Source of the DNA: Warburgia ugandensis | Lineage: Eukaryota > Streptophyta > Magnoliopsida > Canellales > Canellaceae | NCBI GenBank assembly: GCA_035236585.1 | Contig: CP141127.1 | Location: forward strand, 63,841,495 to 63,905,494 | Length of the DNA: 64,000 bases | Direction: 5' to 3' | In this document: positions 22,403 to 35,223 of the stretch, piece by piece | Position numbering within the stretch: the first letter of the stretch is position 1 | Layout: each line of letters begins with the position of its first letter | Notes under the pieces: generated by a model | Told to the model about the DNA's origin: nothing | The model's database searches: none | Seen by the model: only the letters and a program-made list of their open reading frames with translations | Made by a program: the position numbers and the translations under genes

Positions 22403-25400
22403 TGTTACACCCATGTCCTGAGATTAGAGTAAAAAGGGTAACTAACTTGTTAATTTTCTCAAATTTTGTAGAACATGACTATCAATGTTAGATTGAATAG
22501 GTGGAGCTTGGCTTCTGTCAAACTCAAATTTAGGTAAATTTTGAATCATTAAAAAACCTATTGGATTGTATCTTGTGTTAAGAATTAAGTGACTTGAAAT
22601 TCCATTCTAGCTTCATCGCAAATTTTGAGTAATCTAGCTCAAATTGAAAATTCTATGAGAATTCAATTAATTATTAAAAAAATTAAAAATAAATGAAAGA
22701 TGTCAAAATTAGTGAATGAAAGGTCAACTATTGGATTTTGCTCAACAAGAACTTTCTCTGACTCTAATTAGTTGAAGGATGTCAAACTGATAACGGCACC
22801 CACTTTTACTCAACTGTTTTGACGCGTGGGTGTTGTAAGCAAGTCAACATGTGGGCATTGGACTCACCACAAGGACTTCGCCTTTCCCTCCTCGAGTCTA
22901 AGACAGGGAACAAAGGGAAAATCCCTTCCCCCCGCTCTCCCCACCCCCACTTGATCGTTCCTCTCTCTAATCCCTCTCTCTCTCAAGGAAATCCACCACT
23001 GGATGATGACTGATGACTTACAGAAACCTGTAAATCCATCCATTTTTGCAATCTCGCTGGAGCAATCTTCTTGCCAATCAGTCTTCACCACCCCCCAATT
23101 GGCTCTATCTCCCCCATCCTCCCTTCTTCTTGTCGTTTCTGATTTCACGCGACAGCAACCTGGAAATCCCTAGCTTGAACAGTACTTCACCTATGACGAT
23201 ATCTCCTCCCACCTGGAGTTGATCGGCTGAGGACAAGTAGGCCACCCACTTTGCTTCTCTCTTCCTTTTCATTCCCTCCCTTTCCTTTCATTCCTTCTTC
23301 ACTACCAACTAGCCATGGTTGTCGACGATTGTTAAAAACCCAGGTAGGAAAATCGACTGCTTGAAAAATATGGCCTATGGAACGGTGTTGAGTCAATGAT
23401 CCCAATCATTCATTCTATTCCTCAGATGATTACAAGTAAAACCTCTTTGGTTTCATGATGATCGTTAAGAAACAATGCCGGAATCTAAAAAAACCAGTCA
23501 CTTCGGTGATTTTAAAAATCTTGATAAAATCCAGCCAAAAACGCAAATCTCGACCAAATTTGTAGATGAAAAACTGTAGAAAACTCTAATTTAGGTAATT
23601 TCAAACAATTTCATGCAATTTAGTGAAAATTTCCTCATTGTATGCGTCGCTGGTGATTCTTTTCAATGACCCAAAAAGTAAAATTTCGCGGTTCTTGACC
23701 AATTTTAAATGATCTTTCAAACCACAATGAGGGATCTTCCATTGGAAGTCATCCGGCTGTGAAATTTTGACTAGAAATTTGGTAAGGTTTAGGAAAAACC
23801 TTAATCTTCGTTATACAATCATAAAAAATATGATCAGCAGGTAGATTTATATAATATGTGACTCTAACTATGCATTAATGAGCTGTGACAAAAATAATAA
23901 ATTAATTATGGGCTGGGTAATGCAAGGTCTGATCCAACCATTCAAAACCCTATTGGTGATGATCAGAGGCTAAAAAAGGTGATCAGGCTATTAATACGGG
24001 TAAAAATAATCAAATTGTTGAACCAATTACTTTAATGGTGTGAATTGAAAACTCTAGAGGCATGCACATTGATCTAGACCAACGATTAGAGGTAAACGGT
24101 GTTGATCTGGGGATACAATGACTAATTGATGTTATTAGATTAATGACATTACGAGTAGAGATTTTGAAGTAAATATAGTAATTTGCATAAATTAAAGGAA
24201 TTGTACTGATAAGCAATCCATATATTCAAATAGAATTCAGAAATTCACTTATAACTTTTATTACTGACAACAAGTTTTGAATAAGATCTAAACCGCATTG
24301 GTGATTGATTGTGAATTGTACCTCAAACAATGGGCTTGACATAGGTAAGAATCCTAAACCTTTCATTATCCTTAAAATCTTGTTGATCTAATGAATTTAG
24401 ATTATGGATGTGTAAAATATATGAAATATCATATAGATAGTGTGCATACTATGATTGCATTCACTTCTTGAAATTATCACGCGATATTTTGTTATGATAT
24501 AAATTGTGACAAACATTCATTACTCCCAAGACAATCAGCCTTGAGGGCCGCCTGGTGGACTATGATGACACCTCTCAAGATGATAAACCCTGAGGGAAAG
24601 TGTTATCTAGTTGATTGCAACTAAAATAAGCTACCTAAGATAGTAAACTTTGAGGTACGGGCTATCAAATGTTTAGCCTCTCAAGATGGTAAACCCTGAG
24701 GGAAAAGGCTAACTAGTTGATTGGCAAAGGTGGAGCTACTCAAGATAGTAACTCATGAGGGATGAACTATTAGATATTGAGCATCCTAAGATGGTAAACC
24801 CTGTGAGAAAAAGGCTCCTTAGTTTATTACAACTAATTTGAAGTTACCCAAGATGGTAACTCCTGAGAGATGAGCTCACGTATATTGAGTCTCCCAAGAT
24901 GATAAATTCTAAGGAACTGATTGTCTTATGGAATTTATAGTGGGTCACCTAAAATGGTAAACTTTGAGAGAGAAGACAATTTAATCAGTATGATTGTGAT
25001 ATAATTGTTTAACTATAACTTAGGAAATGATGAAACGAAATTCATTTTTGTACAGTTGTATTTGAATATTCTACTTATTGTGTTACAGTTTGAATTGGAA
25101 AATAAGTTGTATTCCTAGTTAAAATGCTAGTAGATTACATCAATACTCCATGTTAGTGACTTGGTTGATTTTATATTAAATGTAAATGAATATTTCATGG
25201 TTGAACATGGAAGTAGAGTTGAAGTAAGCTTAACAAGAATGGTAGGATATGCATGGGTTTAGTTTTTTTTCTTTATTGGGCTTCGCAGCTTATATTGTCA
25301 TTTTTCATATACCAATCAAGCTGAAAAAGGGAGGGCACTTATTGGAGATGAGTGAATCTTGATTAGCTAACACTCACATTTTGTATTGTATATGTGTGTG

Positions 25401-25420
25401 GTAATAAACATTAGATGTAC
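22403..25420 (+). repeat. Probable gypsy LTR or LTR-derived repeat
   Basis: Opens TGTTACACCCATGTCCTGAG, the TGT-ACACC style of the other gypsy LTRs here. It also shares with the 45122-48410 LTR an A-rich lead, a block like CAAA-TGATAA-GGCA-CCC near +380, a pyrimidine-rich section and a GTGATTGA...GGTAAGAATCCTAA segment. No matching 3' terminus or target duplication found, so the right limit is approximate and the copy may be truncated. Confidence 0.45.
24560..24980. repeat. Degenerate ~106-bp tandem array built of ~53-bp half units
   Basis: The phrase CTCAAGATGGTAAACCCTGA recurs near 24572, 24677, 24783 and 24890, interleaved with a variant (CTAAGATAGTAAACTTTGAG) near 24632, 24735, 24843 and 24945. 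This gives four long units or eight half units. It lies within the LTR-like repeat. Confidence 0.85.
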
Positions 25421-26489
25421 TTTAATGATTTGATGAGCAACTTTATGAATATATTTTTAACATTTAATATATTTAAGTTAATGATGTATGCATGAGATTC
25501 ATCTAAAGCTCCAAGTTAGTAAATAGAAGTTCTTATAATCTACTATAGTGAATTGTGTAGAAACTAAGTCTCCCATAGACATTTTAAAAAGTGTTATATT
25601 GTTTACCAAGGACGCGTATCAAATACATCAAATGTTCAAATCCCAAAAACAAAGGAAACTTTGCTGAAATTTTGTTAAAATTAAGAATGTAAAATTTTAC
25701 CACTCCAATCCATGTCTTGCATAGGACAAGAGCAACTGGCTCTGTTATCATTTTAACAGTTATTAATATATGAAAAGAAAAGAAAAGTAAATCACTATGT
25801 TTAATTACACTAAACCACAACCTCAAGGTGCGGGATCATGACATTAACTCTTGACGTTAGCACTTCTGTTCGTGGGAATATCAACTCCCCAACTAAAATG
25901 AGTACCGGTTTATACAGAAGTGGTTACCAAGAAATACACGAGCCTCGAGTTTCTAAACCTCTCTTGAATTTGTTTACAGGTGGCCAGTTTGAGCTATCTC
26001 ATCGGCCGGTACATGGACAGCAAGACGCCTATTAAAGTGCCCCTTTTTTCGTTGTCGCTTGCTTTTCCATATGAACTGAAGATGTAGGCAGATAGGATGC
26101 CCAAATAAACAACAATATGTATACATTTTAAAGAGCTTCCGTGTTGCGGCATAGGAATCTTGGTAGACCTTATGGAATAAAAATTGAGACGGATCAATCA
26201 TAAGGTAGGTTGCTCCGCGTTTGCTTGTGATAATGCAGGGGAACGCGGAACAGCTAACATGCCAACCAGAAATTATCAATGTGCCGATAATTTCTAGTGT
26301 CTAGTGTGAGACGGAAATAATATCTACGAACCAATTCTGCATGTGCAGTCAATGCATCAAAATATGGAGTCAGGGAGATGGTAACACTTAAATGCCACTC
26401 AAAATATTGAACAGTATTGATGTAAATAACTCTAAAATACATCTGACATAATAACACAACGGAAGATCCAAAATTTGTTAGAGAATAAT
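25421..26489. other. Spacer and 3' flank of the zinc-ribbon gene
   Basis: No domain recognised. A 65-residue plus frame at 25838-26035 is GC-richer than its surroundings but unassigned. The part next to 26490 is expected to hold the 3' untranslated region of the minus-strand gene. Confidence 0.35.
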
Positions 26490-29400
26490 TCACGAAATTG
26501 AATCAGCACGTTCGACCCTTTTAGGGATGGAAAGGTTGTCCCCAAGCATGAATGAAAGGTCAGGCATCTCTGACATCAACATTTCTACATTGGGATCAGC
26601 GGGTGCAAACTGACTAGTTGCAGAAGAAGCACCAGTGCTCCCGTCTACTGGGTTTTCAGATTTTACCTCCTGCATCCTGCATGCACAATGAAAACTGTGA
26701 GAATAACTGATGCATTGGAATACAAGCTCAACATTGAGCATATGCCATCCCCCATCAAGTACGTCACCTTGGTTTTTACAGTGAAAACTATTTCACTTCC
26801 CCCACACCCCCGACCCACATGCCAGGTTTATTGCGAGTTCAGAGTAATCTTGGATTCGAAATGCTACATCACACGTTAGTAAAAGAAGAAGAGCATAAAA
26901 GTAAAATTAAACTGACATCTATCTGGAGAAAAAGAACAGTTCAACTTCAGCTTCAGCATCAGCTCATTTAATGAACTCCACCAGAAAATAACCTTCAATG
27001 GGGAAAGGGGTATTTTTGCAAAAGAATGGCCTGCATAATTTGCTGAAGTAGCTATTTAAGACTAGCAACAACAATTTTAGCAGTAGATATATAGAATCAA
27101 ATACTGATAAATTAGCTATATCTTCATGACATTTTGATTTATGGTTTTGACCCAAATGGTTGAAGGTCTCAAAGTCTGACAAACCCAGTGAAAACATAAA
27201 GAAGCACTGGACAGTTCAGACTTAATACTAACAAACTGGCTCTTTGAGAATAAAATTAAGCATCCTGGAGCAGTCTTCCTACTTTCGGACTTCCATAGTT
27301 TCAGAGAGATGCTTACTTATCCAGACTTGAGAGAAGTCTTCAGTCCCACCAAATTGATGCACATAATGAAGTAGCAGCCTGATGTTTGAGCAACACTTGA
27401 TGTACTAGAAAAAAGTCGCAGCCCAATGTTTGAGCAACCACCACCTACCTTGATCGTAATGCAGGCCTCTCACCAACAAAAGGTAGTAGTTCCAAATTAA
27501 TAACATATACAAGACCTGTATGTTCACAGGCTTTTATGTTCTTCACTTCCTCCTGTAACTCCTAGGCTTTGAGCACAATTTCCAGAAGGTTTCCATTGAA
27601 CAGTCCTAGAGTGATCAGCATTGACATTATGTTAACTGAAAAGAAGACCTGAATTTAAGTTGATGCCTTTCAGTGCAGATATTCATCAATGCCTATTAGC
27701 ATTTCACTGGATTTATGAACAGTCAATCCATAAACTCTCCTTTTGTCAGGTCATTAGATAATGATTCTTCAATTCAAAACCAGATAAAAGAAACTGAAGC
27801 TCCCTCAGAGACGAGTAGATAAGTTCTCCAGATGCATTCTCAACCCACACAACTTATGACATATGTTTAGCTAAACATATAGCTTATGACTCTGAAGAAA
27901 TAGGGTTTATTGTCACCAGCAGAAAATGTTGCACCATTTTACCGATTTGAACTCTTACTTCCAAGATTCCAAAAAAGCAAGTTTTTTGAAGTTTAATCTC
28001 AATGGTTTAAATCCTTGCCATTTTCTTGAACCTTATATCACATCTTTTAAGGACTTCAGATGTTGTAAAAATATCAAACACCAATTGGCTCAAAGAGCTT
28101 AAGTATAAAATGCTATGTTGGGGGTCAACAAGGAGTTTCTCATCAGGGTGAGAAGGGTTCGAGACTGTGCATGGTGAATGGGTCTAACTTTCAAAATGTT
28201 CCTTGGATGCAATCCTTCTAACGAAGGCAAGTTGCAGCCACTGTATAAGGGATTGTTGAAATGAGAACCAATTATGGAAACCTAAGGTGCCACTTCAGTG
28301 CCTATGAGATACTTCTCAGTCTTTCTCAGAGATGACTGTAGCCTCACCCTCCAATTGCAAGACAATGTGAGAAATGGAATCCTCTTGCCTGATGATAATA
28401 CCCCATGAAGAAGAGTGATAAGCATATTTAACTTCATTAATAAAAGAAGAGAAACATACAACTGACCATTAACTAATATATGCGTTTCCCTCTCTTCAAT
28501 TTAAAACCCACTATATCAAGGATCTTGACAACGAAAATGGCAATCAAGATTATTCTAAACCTTCTGCCAATCTAGCTTCAAAAGCAAGCAACTTGTTTGC
28601 TCCTTCTGACAGTAAATCACCACTTAACAGCTATAATACTTTTACTATGATAACTCACAACTGGATAGGGGCCAAAAGTTACTCAATATAAAGAATAATA
28701 ACTTGGATAGATTTTACAGCATCACTCAAAAGACTAGTGGGTCTAAACACCTCCATGTACTTCTCACAGTAGAATAAGGAGATTTTCTTCTGTTGATGAG
28801 GAAATAGAACTCATCACACATCTAGAAATTCATGGAGAAAACCATCAGAGTCAAGCCCCGCATCACATCCTCTTGAAAAATAAAGCCGCTCAAATATCCT
28901 CTTTGGAGGAAAGGGACTCTGAAAATCTTAATCCAATGAGAAAGAAATAAAATTGAAAAGATCAACAATTTTATAAGAAAGAGAATTACCTATAAATCAA
29001 AAGCCTGAACTATCATTTAGATATAAAAGAAGAGCAAAACTATCTCGAGATGTTTTCTTCTATATCTCTGTTAGCTTTTAAATGAGTAACCAGAACCTGG
29101 AGCTTCTAAGTCATTCTTCCTTTCCATAATCATGGCAATTCCATGGACAGATTCTATTTGGAATCCTAGTAGCAGTGAAAATAATAACAGGGAAATAATA
29201 CAGACTCTCTGTCTGTTTTGGGGGCTCATAGACTCATATAAAGGGCAGCCCCAGTGCACAAAGCTCCCACCTATGCGGGTCTAGGGAAGGGTCGGACCAC
29301 AAGGGCCTAAAGTACACAGCCTTACCTTGCATTTTGTAAGAGGCTGTTTCCACGCCTTGAACCCATGACCTCAAGGTCACACGACAACAACTTTTACTGT

Positions 29401-32400
29401 TGCGCCAAGGCTCACTCATAGACTCATATATGCACTGCTTATTGCAGCGATCAGTTCTTCTCATTATTGAGCATAAATAGGTGTTATTCTCTGTATTTTC
29501 TGCAAGCTTGTTATCCTTCTTATCAGACTGATAGCAATACTTGCCTCTGTGTCTGAGCACAAGCTCCATGGAGGTGCTTGTTCTCTTATTGCTAAATGAT
29601 TTTCCCAAATGATAAGTAAGAATTCACTACAGGTGCACCCATTACAGCAATAAACATGGTTTGGCAATAAATTTCTCATATTACAGATCAAATGAAGAAA
29701 GACATTGTAGTAGTTAGTAGGTGGAAATATTAGAATATCTGCATCAGTGACCTTTCCAAGGAAAACCAAAATGCAGATTCTTTAAAAGCAAAAGTAAATC
29801 AAGTAGATGTGTATACAGACCTGTCCAGTGGGAAGGCATCCAACTGCATGAGATTCACACCAGTAGAACCTTTCTGAATGCTTGACGCTCCTGAACTGAC
29901 ATTTGGCTCAAAAACACTACCAAACTCCATTTCTTTTGAATTATCAGTTAAGCCTGAGGAAATATCTGCAGAAGCATGTCCATTGATAAGTGTATTACTG
30001 GTTGTAATTTGGGGCCAAGAATCTGAAAAAGGATCCACTGCATCTGCTGATCTGGCAAAATCTTGCCATACGTTCAATGAATCATCATTTTGAGTAGTTC
30101 TCTCAGTACTCTTAGACTGAGTTGTGCTACTAGTGTGCCAAAAATCATCTTCAATCCAGTCACCTGTAACAGATAAGGGATGCTTTGGAATACTCTTTGA
30201 CTCATCATCTTTACTGATCTCAAGTTGCTCTATGTTGCTTGATGCCTGTGCACTGGCAGTATGCCACAGATCATCTTTTGTCAAATTATGAGCCATGGAT
30301 AACATATCATCTGGGTTATCCTTCAACTGGCCATCAGCACCATGGCTCTCAATTTCAAATTTGCTATCAACACTTAGGTCAATAGCAGCAGCTTCAACAG
30401 GTGTAGCATGCTCGACTGCAGAAGACTCTGGAAAAAGATCAACTGAGTTTGTATTTCCTGGGAGATTTTCAGAACTGGCAGATTGGAACTCAGCCTCCCA
30501 AAGAGAAAAAGATTCACCAAACTGACCACCCGACATGTCTGTTGGGTTCAGTGACAAACATGAAGACTGAATGTTTAGAGAGATACCAACACTATCCTGA
30601 GAAGAAGGCAAATGACTATTCATATTTCTGATCTGTTCATCCGCTGTCAGTTGCGGCTCGGATACACTAGGAGCTGTCTTCAAATTTGCATCAGAGAAAA
30701 AGTTATCTAGATCAACTCCTGCCAAGTTTACAACAGGCTGACTGACAGTTGGCACCTTATTGTCACTGCTAGTCCCACTTTCTTCCAAATCCTCTGGCCA
30801 CCTTAATTTTAAATCTAACAGATCAGACAAGACCAATCCTTCTGATGATGCATTTTCAGTTCCAGTTGAATCACTTGCTTCATTGCCTAATGCAACAGTC
30901 TCCTGCAAAACAATACCATTTCTCTTCACATTTATAAAGGAAAGACTTTCAAGAAAAAGTAGTCTCATGTAAGTCATGTGGCGACGGAATAAGAACAGTA
31001 TGTCATCTGGTGACCGAGTAAGAACAGTATATGCATTTACTACCAAATTAATTAGGCATATTGCTAAGAAAAAAAATACTGGAACTGATTCATATTGTTA
31101 CCAGTTATATAATCAGCATGCAACTGTAGCAAATTATACATATACCACATATTTTGGACTGTAAGTTGTGTACTTGTCTCCCACCTGTTTAGTGATATTG
31201 TGCCCTCTAAAGTACCAGATGATGCAATGGAGTTCTTCTGTAAGTCACTGTCTCACTCGTGTATCTCTACATTAAACTGTACAACCTGTTCCCTTACAGT
31301 GAATCTCTAAAATTAATATTTCCAGCTTCGAATGCAAATCTTATTACAGGTGGCACAAATTTTTGCAGTACGCTTTCATGAATGATCTCTTGGGTTGCAT
31401 GTTGGGGAAAACATATCTTAGAGATTTGTTGCTATTAATTTTTTCCATTTTTAATCCCATAACTGCTTCATACCACCGAACTTCTCCACAAGATTCACCA
31501 TCCATGAGGAACTCTGAGATACTAGTAAAGCAGCTCCAGTAACAGGAGTATATCTGGAAATAAGCCCCAAATCCAGCCTTCAAACAAATTCAGGAACAGG
31601 TGAACATAAGATAGAGGTCTCTGTGTCATGTAAAAGTGATACCTCCAGACTCCCTAACAGACCTCACTTGCTTGGACTCCAACTTATGCTTTCTATAGGC
31701 TCTAATCTGCAGCTGTTGTCAGTGGACGTACTCTGCAATATCATTCAGCACGACAAAGATGCTGCCATGTATACGGGGTCCAGGGAAGAGGTAGACCACA
31801 AAGGGTCTAAAGTATGCAGCCTTGCCTTGCATTTTTGCAAGACGCTGTTTCTGCGCTTGGAACCCATGACCTGCAGGTCACACTACGACAACTCCAACAT
31901 TGTGCCAAGGCTCCCCTTCATTCAGCGTGGCAGAAGTTCAAAAATTCCCTAACTATAAAATCTAATTCTCAACTATCAAAACAAATCCATAACCGTACAG
32001 TGAAATAAATGTGAACATGTCTGAATATGGTTTGATGGATATTTTACCAGACAAGCAAATGCGACATTGACAGGCAATCCTTACCAGACAGGCATATACA
32101 GCATTTTTAGGGATAATCATGATGTCATGGTAATCTACATAGCTGTTTCTGCAGATCAAGCAAGCAAATCAACTTTAAACAACTGAAAGGAACAGTTCTT
32201 TTGACTAGTCTTCACATACATACAATGTTTGGAGATGAAACAGTGGTTGGACGGGATTTGTCCTAAGTCATTGGCTGGGCAGACAATTCTTCTCCAGGTC
32301 ACTGGCAGAATTGTACAAATCACTGATTTTACACATAGCAGCTTCCAGTTAATTTTATTCAATCACATTCCATATGGTGCTAATGAAATTGCCAACTCCT

Positions 32401-33384
32401 TTCCTAGCGAAGGATTTCATAGCTAAGCAAGTATGAGTTCTGTGACCCATCCTGTCTAAATGCTCAAGTTATCAATATTAATTACAAATTCAAATCTCAC
32501 TGTTCTTAGAGTTTCAGAAAACAGGTCAGAATTGATAGTTACAAAAGTGTCAAATTTTCTTTGAAAAAGTCCTGACTTTTTCCTCTCCCTACACAAATAA
32601 TTTAAAAATTTTTCACAAAATTTAAATTCAATGGAAATTTACAATTAAAAACGAACGCATTATATTAAACACAAATTTATGAACCAAATTGTCAAATTTT
32701 CGACTACTATTTATAAATCTAGTTAGAAATAAAACTCGCATCCTAATCATGCTCTTTTCTCAATCCTTCTATGAAGGTTTCCCGATTTTTTAAACAGTTG
32801 ACTTACCAACTTATTCCCCAACTTGAACAATGCAATTATGCTGAATATAATAAACATAGAGACGTCCACTACTCTGCGATTATTCCTACAAACTACATTC
32901 TGCTTGCACATCGCCATTTATCCTTTCAAAACCCGAGTAAAAACAAGTAAATAATAAATATTCCACGTCCAAGCAAACAGAAATTCTAAAAATCATTTCT
33001 AACATTAAAAGGTTCGCTTTTCCTATCATTTCTCAGCATACAAAAACGCACCGATCCATCTACTTGCAGAGATTCTAGTAGCTTCCGATAGGCAAAAGTC
33101 ATATTGAAAGAGATCGACGGTGGAGGAACATCCCTCCGCTGTTCCGCCCCACAATAAACGCAGATTGTAGACTGCAAACCTCTGAGAAGCCTTCCCCGGC
33201 ATTGTTTGCATCTGAGATAAGGAGGCGATGGATCGAACTCTGCGATTGTTTCTTCGAGCGTGGGAATACGTTGGAGCGAAGGATCGTCGGGATCGTATGA
33301 AGAAATACCGGCTTCTTTACGGAGCCCTTTCTGGATTGATTTGAGGAGAGAAGATGGAAAGTCTACTGGGAATTCAATCGCCAT
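26490..33384 (-). CDS. Three-exon gene for a plant zinc-ribbon protein of unknown function (533 aa)
   Basis: Exons on the minus strand are 33384-33052 (111 codons), 30902-29821 (360 codons plus 2 bases) and 26676-26490. Splice signals are TCG|GTGCGT to TTTTGCAG|GAG (phase 0) and GACAG|GTCTGT to CATGCAG|GATG (phase 2, restoring Arg472). The frame is then open to TGA. Residues 59-78 form a zinc ribbon, C59-x2-C62-x12-C75-x2-C78. The N-terminus (MAIEFPVDFPSSLLKSIQKG) is preceded by no longer in-frame start. The middle is acidic and Ser-rich, with SDLLDLKLRW (137-146), LAGVDLDNFF (171-180) and two copies of DD-[LF]-WHT (321-326, 363-368). The C-terminus has MPDLSFML. This layout resembles plant proteins annotated as dentin sialophosphoprotein-related; no biochemical role is known to me. 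Both introns contain Au SINEs. The coding frames are intact, so the gene is probably active. Confidence 0.85.
26677..29820 (-). other. Intron 2 of the zinc-ribbon gene (3.1 kb)
   Basis: Bounded by GT at 29820-29819 and AG at 26678-26677 on the minus strand, joining phase-2 exons. AT-rich, with an Au SINE at 29241-29414. No further exon was convincing within it. Confidence 0.75.
29241..29414 (-). mobile_element. Au-type SINE in intron 2
   Basis: Flanked by perfect 16-bp duplications CTCATAGACTCATATA at 29225-29240 and 29415-29430. On the minus strand it shows GAGCCTTGGCGCAACAG, GGGTTCAAGGCGTGG, ACAGCCTCTTAC and GGTCCGACCCTTCCC. Confidence 0.93.
30903..33051 (-). other. Intron 1 of the zinc-ribbon gene (2.1 kb)
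   Basis: Minus-strand donor GTGCGT at 33051 and acceptor TTTTGCAG ending at 30903, phase 0. The joined reading ...LLESLQVDGS|ETVALGNEAS... is open. Contains the SINE at 31750-31918. Small frames inside (31344-31583, 32986-33051 read-through) are not supported as exons. Confidence 0.7.
31750..31918 (-). mobile_element. Au-type SINE in intron 1
   Basis: Flanked by CATTCAGC at 31742-31749 and 31919-31926. The minus-strand body has GGGAGCCTTGGCACAATG, GGGTTCCAAGCGC, GCAAAAATGCAAGGCAAGGC and GGTCTACCTCTTCCC. Confidence 0.88.
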
Positions 33385-33646
33385 TGCAGCTAGAATTTCT
33401 GCATTAGGTTTGAGATACTTTTCTTACTTCTTTATTTTCTGGTTCGAATTCGCTGGCCTTCTACCTCGGCTGAAGGAGAACGCAATCCCTCACACGATTT
33501 CCCGACTGCGGATCTTGTCTTTTAAAATGTGGGTATTACGGAAAGTAATTTTGACAATTCCACATGCGTCGTGTGTGCCTTGCGTTCTCCTGGCAGCTCT
33601 TCCAAGTTAAGAATACACGTTTGATGCTCGGGATGCGACCTTTTAC

Positions 33647-33765
33647 AGTAAAAAGGTACGACACTCCCTCAACCACCGATTAAATCAATTTGACCCCTTC
33701 ATAATTAAGGTCATTAGCACGACTCATAATTATCACTTTCTCATCAACTAAACCCCTTTTGTCAA
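33647..33765 (+). repeat. Outermost left-arm segment of the long TIR
   Basis: AGTAAAAAGGTACGACACTC, ATCAATTTGACCCCTTCATA and CATAATTATCACTTTCTCAT match the reverse complement of ~39470-39578. Confidence 0.75.
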
Positions 33766-33769
33766 TTTT

Positions 33770-34335
33770 ATGTCATTATCATCATCATCGTTAAAGCCTT
33801 AACCCAATTATAGGCCGGCTACATGAATCTTATTCCCTTATTCTCCTCTATCAAGAGTCATAGCATCATGTAGTATAAAAGTTTTTAAATAATTTATTAC
33901 CACTTCTATCCATATTCTTTTGGGCTTTCCCTTTGCCCTCTTAAAGCCTTCAACTTAACTCGACTCACTCCTAATCGGTATTGTTTTCAATTTTCATTGG
34001 ACATGTCTAAACCATCCAAGTCTACCCTCCATCTTGTTACGTATTAGTGCTATGCTACTCCTAAATTTATTTTAATATTTTTATTTCTAATTCTATCTTT
34101 TCTTGTCTTGTCACTCATCCATTTCAACATTCTCATTTTAACGACTCTCATCTTTATGTATTTATTGTTCTTTAACTGCCCAATACTCTAATCCATAGAG
34201 CATAGCCGACCTTACATCCTATAAAATTTTCCTTTCAATTTGAGTTGCACTTGCTGATCACACAAACTCCAAAGGAACATCTCCATTTGATCTGACTCAC
34301 TTGGATTCTCTAAGTAACATTCCTCTCAATCTCTT
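33770..34335 (-). mobile_element. RTE-type LINE 3' fragment
   Basis: On the minus strand, broken frames read ERKIL, DVRSAMLYGLEYWAVKEQ, NENVEMDE, INT-QDGG-TWMVWTCPMK and EGKGKAQKNMDRSG. This follows the C-terminal part of plant RTE-like non-LTR reverse transcriptases (AMLYG-ECWAVK, MRMLRWM, RWFGHV, GRGRPKKTW). The 3' end carries a (GAT)n-like tail (rc of ATCATCATCATCG at 33780-33792), as RTE elements do. Truncated at 5' and full of stops. Confidence 0.7.
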
Positions 34336-34379
34336 ACTCTCATGAACCATGTGTACCATGTGTACAACTCCATGGGTCA

Positions 34380-34890
34380 TGGGCATGGTGATTGGGTGAT
34401 TTTTATCAAGTGATTTTTGTTTCCTTGTTTCATTATAGTTTAGCATTCTTTATTTATTTGTTTGCATTTTAGATTAGTTTTGTTAGTCTCCACATTTAGT
34501 TTTAGAAATTTTTTATTTTTCGAAAGTGTTATCTTAAGAAGTTTTTAATTCATGCGTATTTAAGTTTCCTAGATTAGGTCATTCTAGCTTTGCATTCGTT
34601 TTTTTTTATTGAATGCATATTAGTTAGGAAAGTTTCTAATTCCATTGAAGATCTTTATTTTTAGAAAGTTTCCATTTAGTTCATGTTTCTAATTTCATAC
34701 ATGTTTCATATTTATGTTGTTTATTTTCCTAGTTTAATCAAAACCATCTCTCATTGGATAAAGATAAGTGATTTAACTAAGATCTAATTAATTGAAAATC
34801 TATGAGATTCCCTTCGGGATCAACTTCTCTCATGTGCAAATTACTACATCGATTCGTGCGCTTGCAAGTATATTTAAAGCTATAACATAT
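34380..34890 (+). repeat. 3' fragment of an Athila/Tat-like gypsy LTR
   Basis: GGAAAGTTTCTAATTCC, TTTAGTTTTATTA-like tracts and GATTCCCTTCGGGATCAAC... CGATTCGTGCGCTTGCAAGT correspond to the end of the LTR at 60065-62515 (GATTCCTCATGGGATCGACC ... AATTCACGCACTTGCAAGT). Inserted in the left arm of the long-TIR element. Confidence 0.68.
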
Positions 34891-35223
34891 AGCATGAGGT
34901 AGCTTTTAATGCCAGAAATCTAAATGCAATGAAGGTTATAAATTCTTCCATTTTGCTTCTCTAAAGAGGTGAGCTGTTAGATGATTTTAGGACATGTGTC
35001 CTATGAAATTTGCACTAGTTTACTACAAAATTTGGCTAGGGACACTAGATCAGTCTTTTTTAATTTTAATTTTAATTTTTTAATTATTTTATTTTAAAAA
35101 GGGGAAATATCTAAGGAACCATTCTATACTATCACCTTTCATCAAAGTTGGTACCCTCTACAATGAAAACTGTAGATAAACTTCTCAAACTAATTAAGAT
35201 CCCATTTGTTAAAGTTTTGTTAA

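Noticed and set aside
25838..26035. 65-residue plus-strand frame next to the host gene
   Set aside because: No domain, no splice context and no second exon. Left inside the spacer description.
30903..31046. N-terminal extension of the long minus frame at 29821-30902, starting at Met 31046
   Set aside because: The extension is intron sequence before a good TTTTGCAG acceptor, and exon 1 with a zinc ribbon joins in phase at 30902.
32986..33051. Read-through end of the exon 1 frame
   Set aside because: GTGCGT at 33051 is a usable donor that joins in phase to exon 2. The read-through adds an unconserved tail and a stop.
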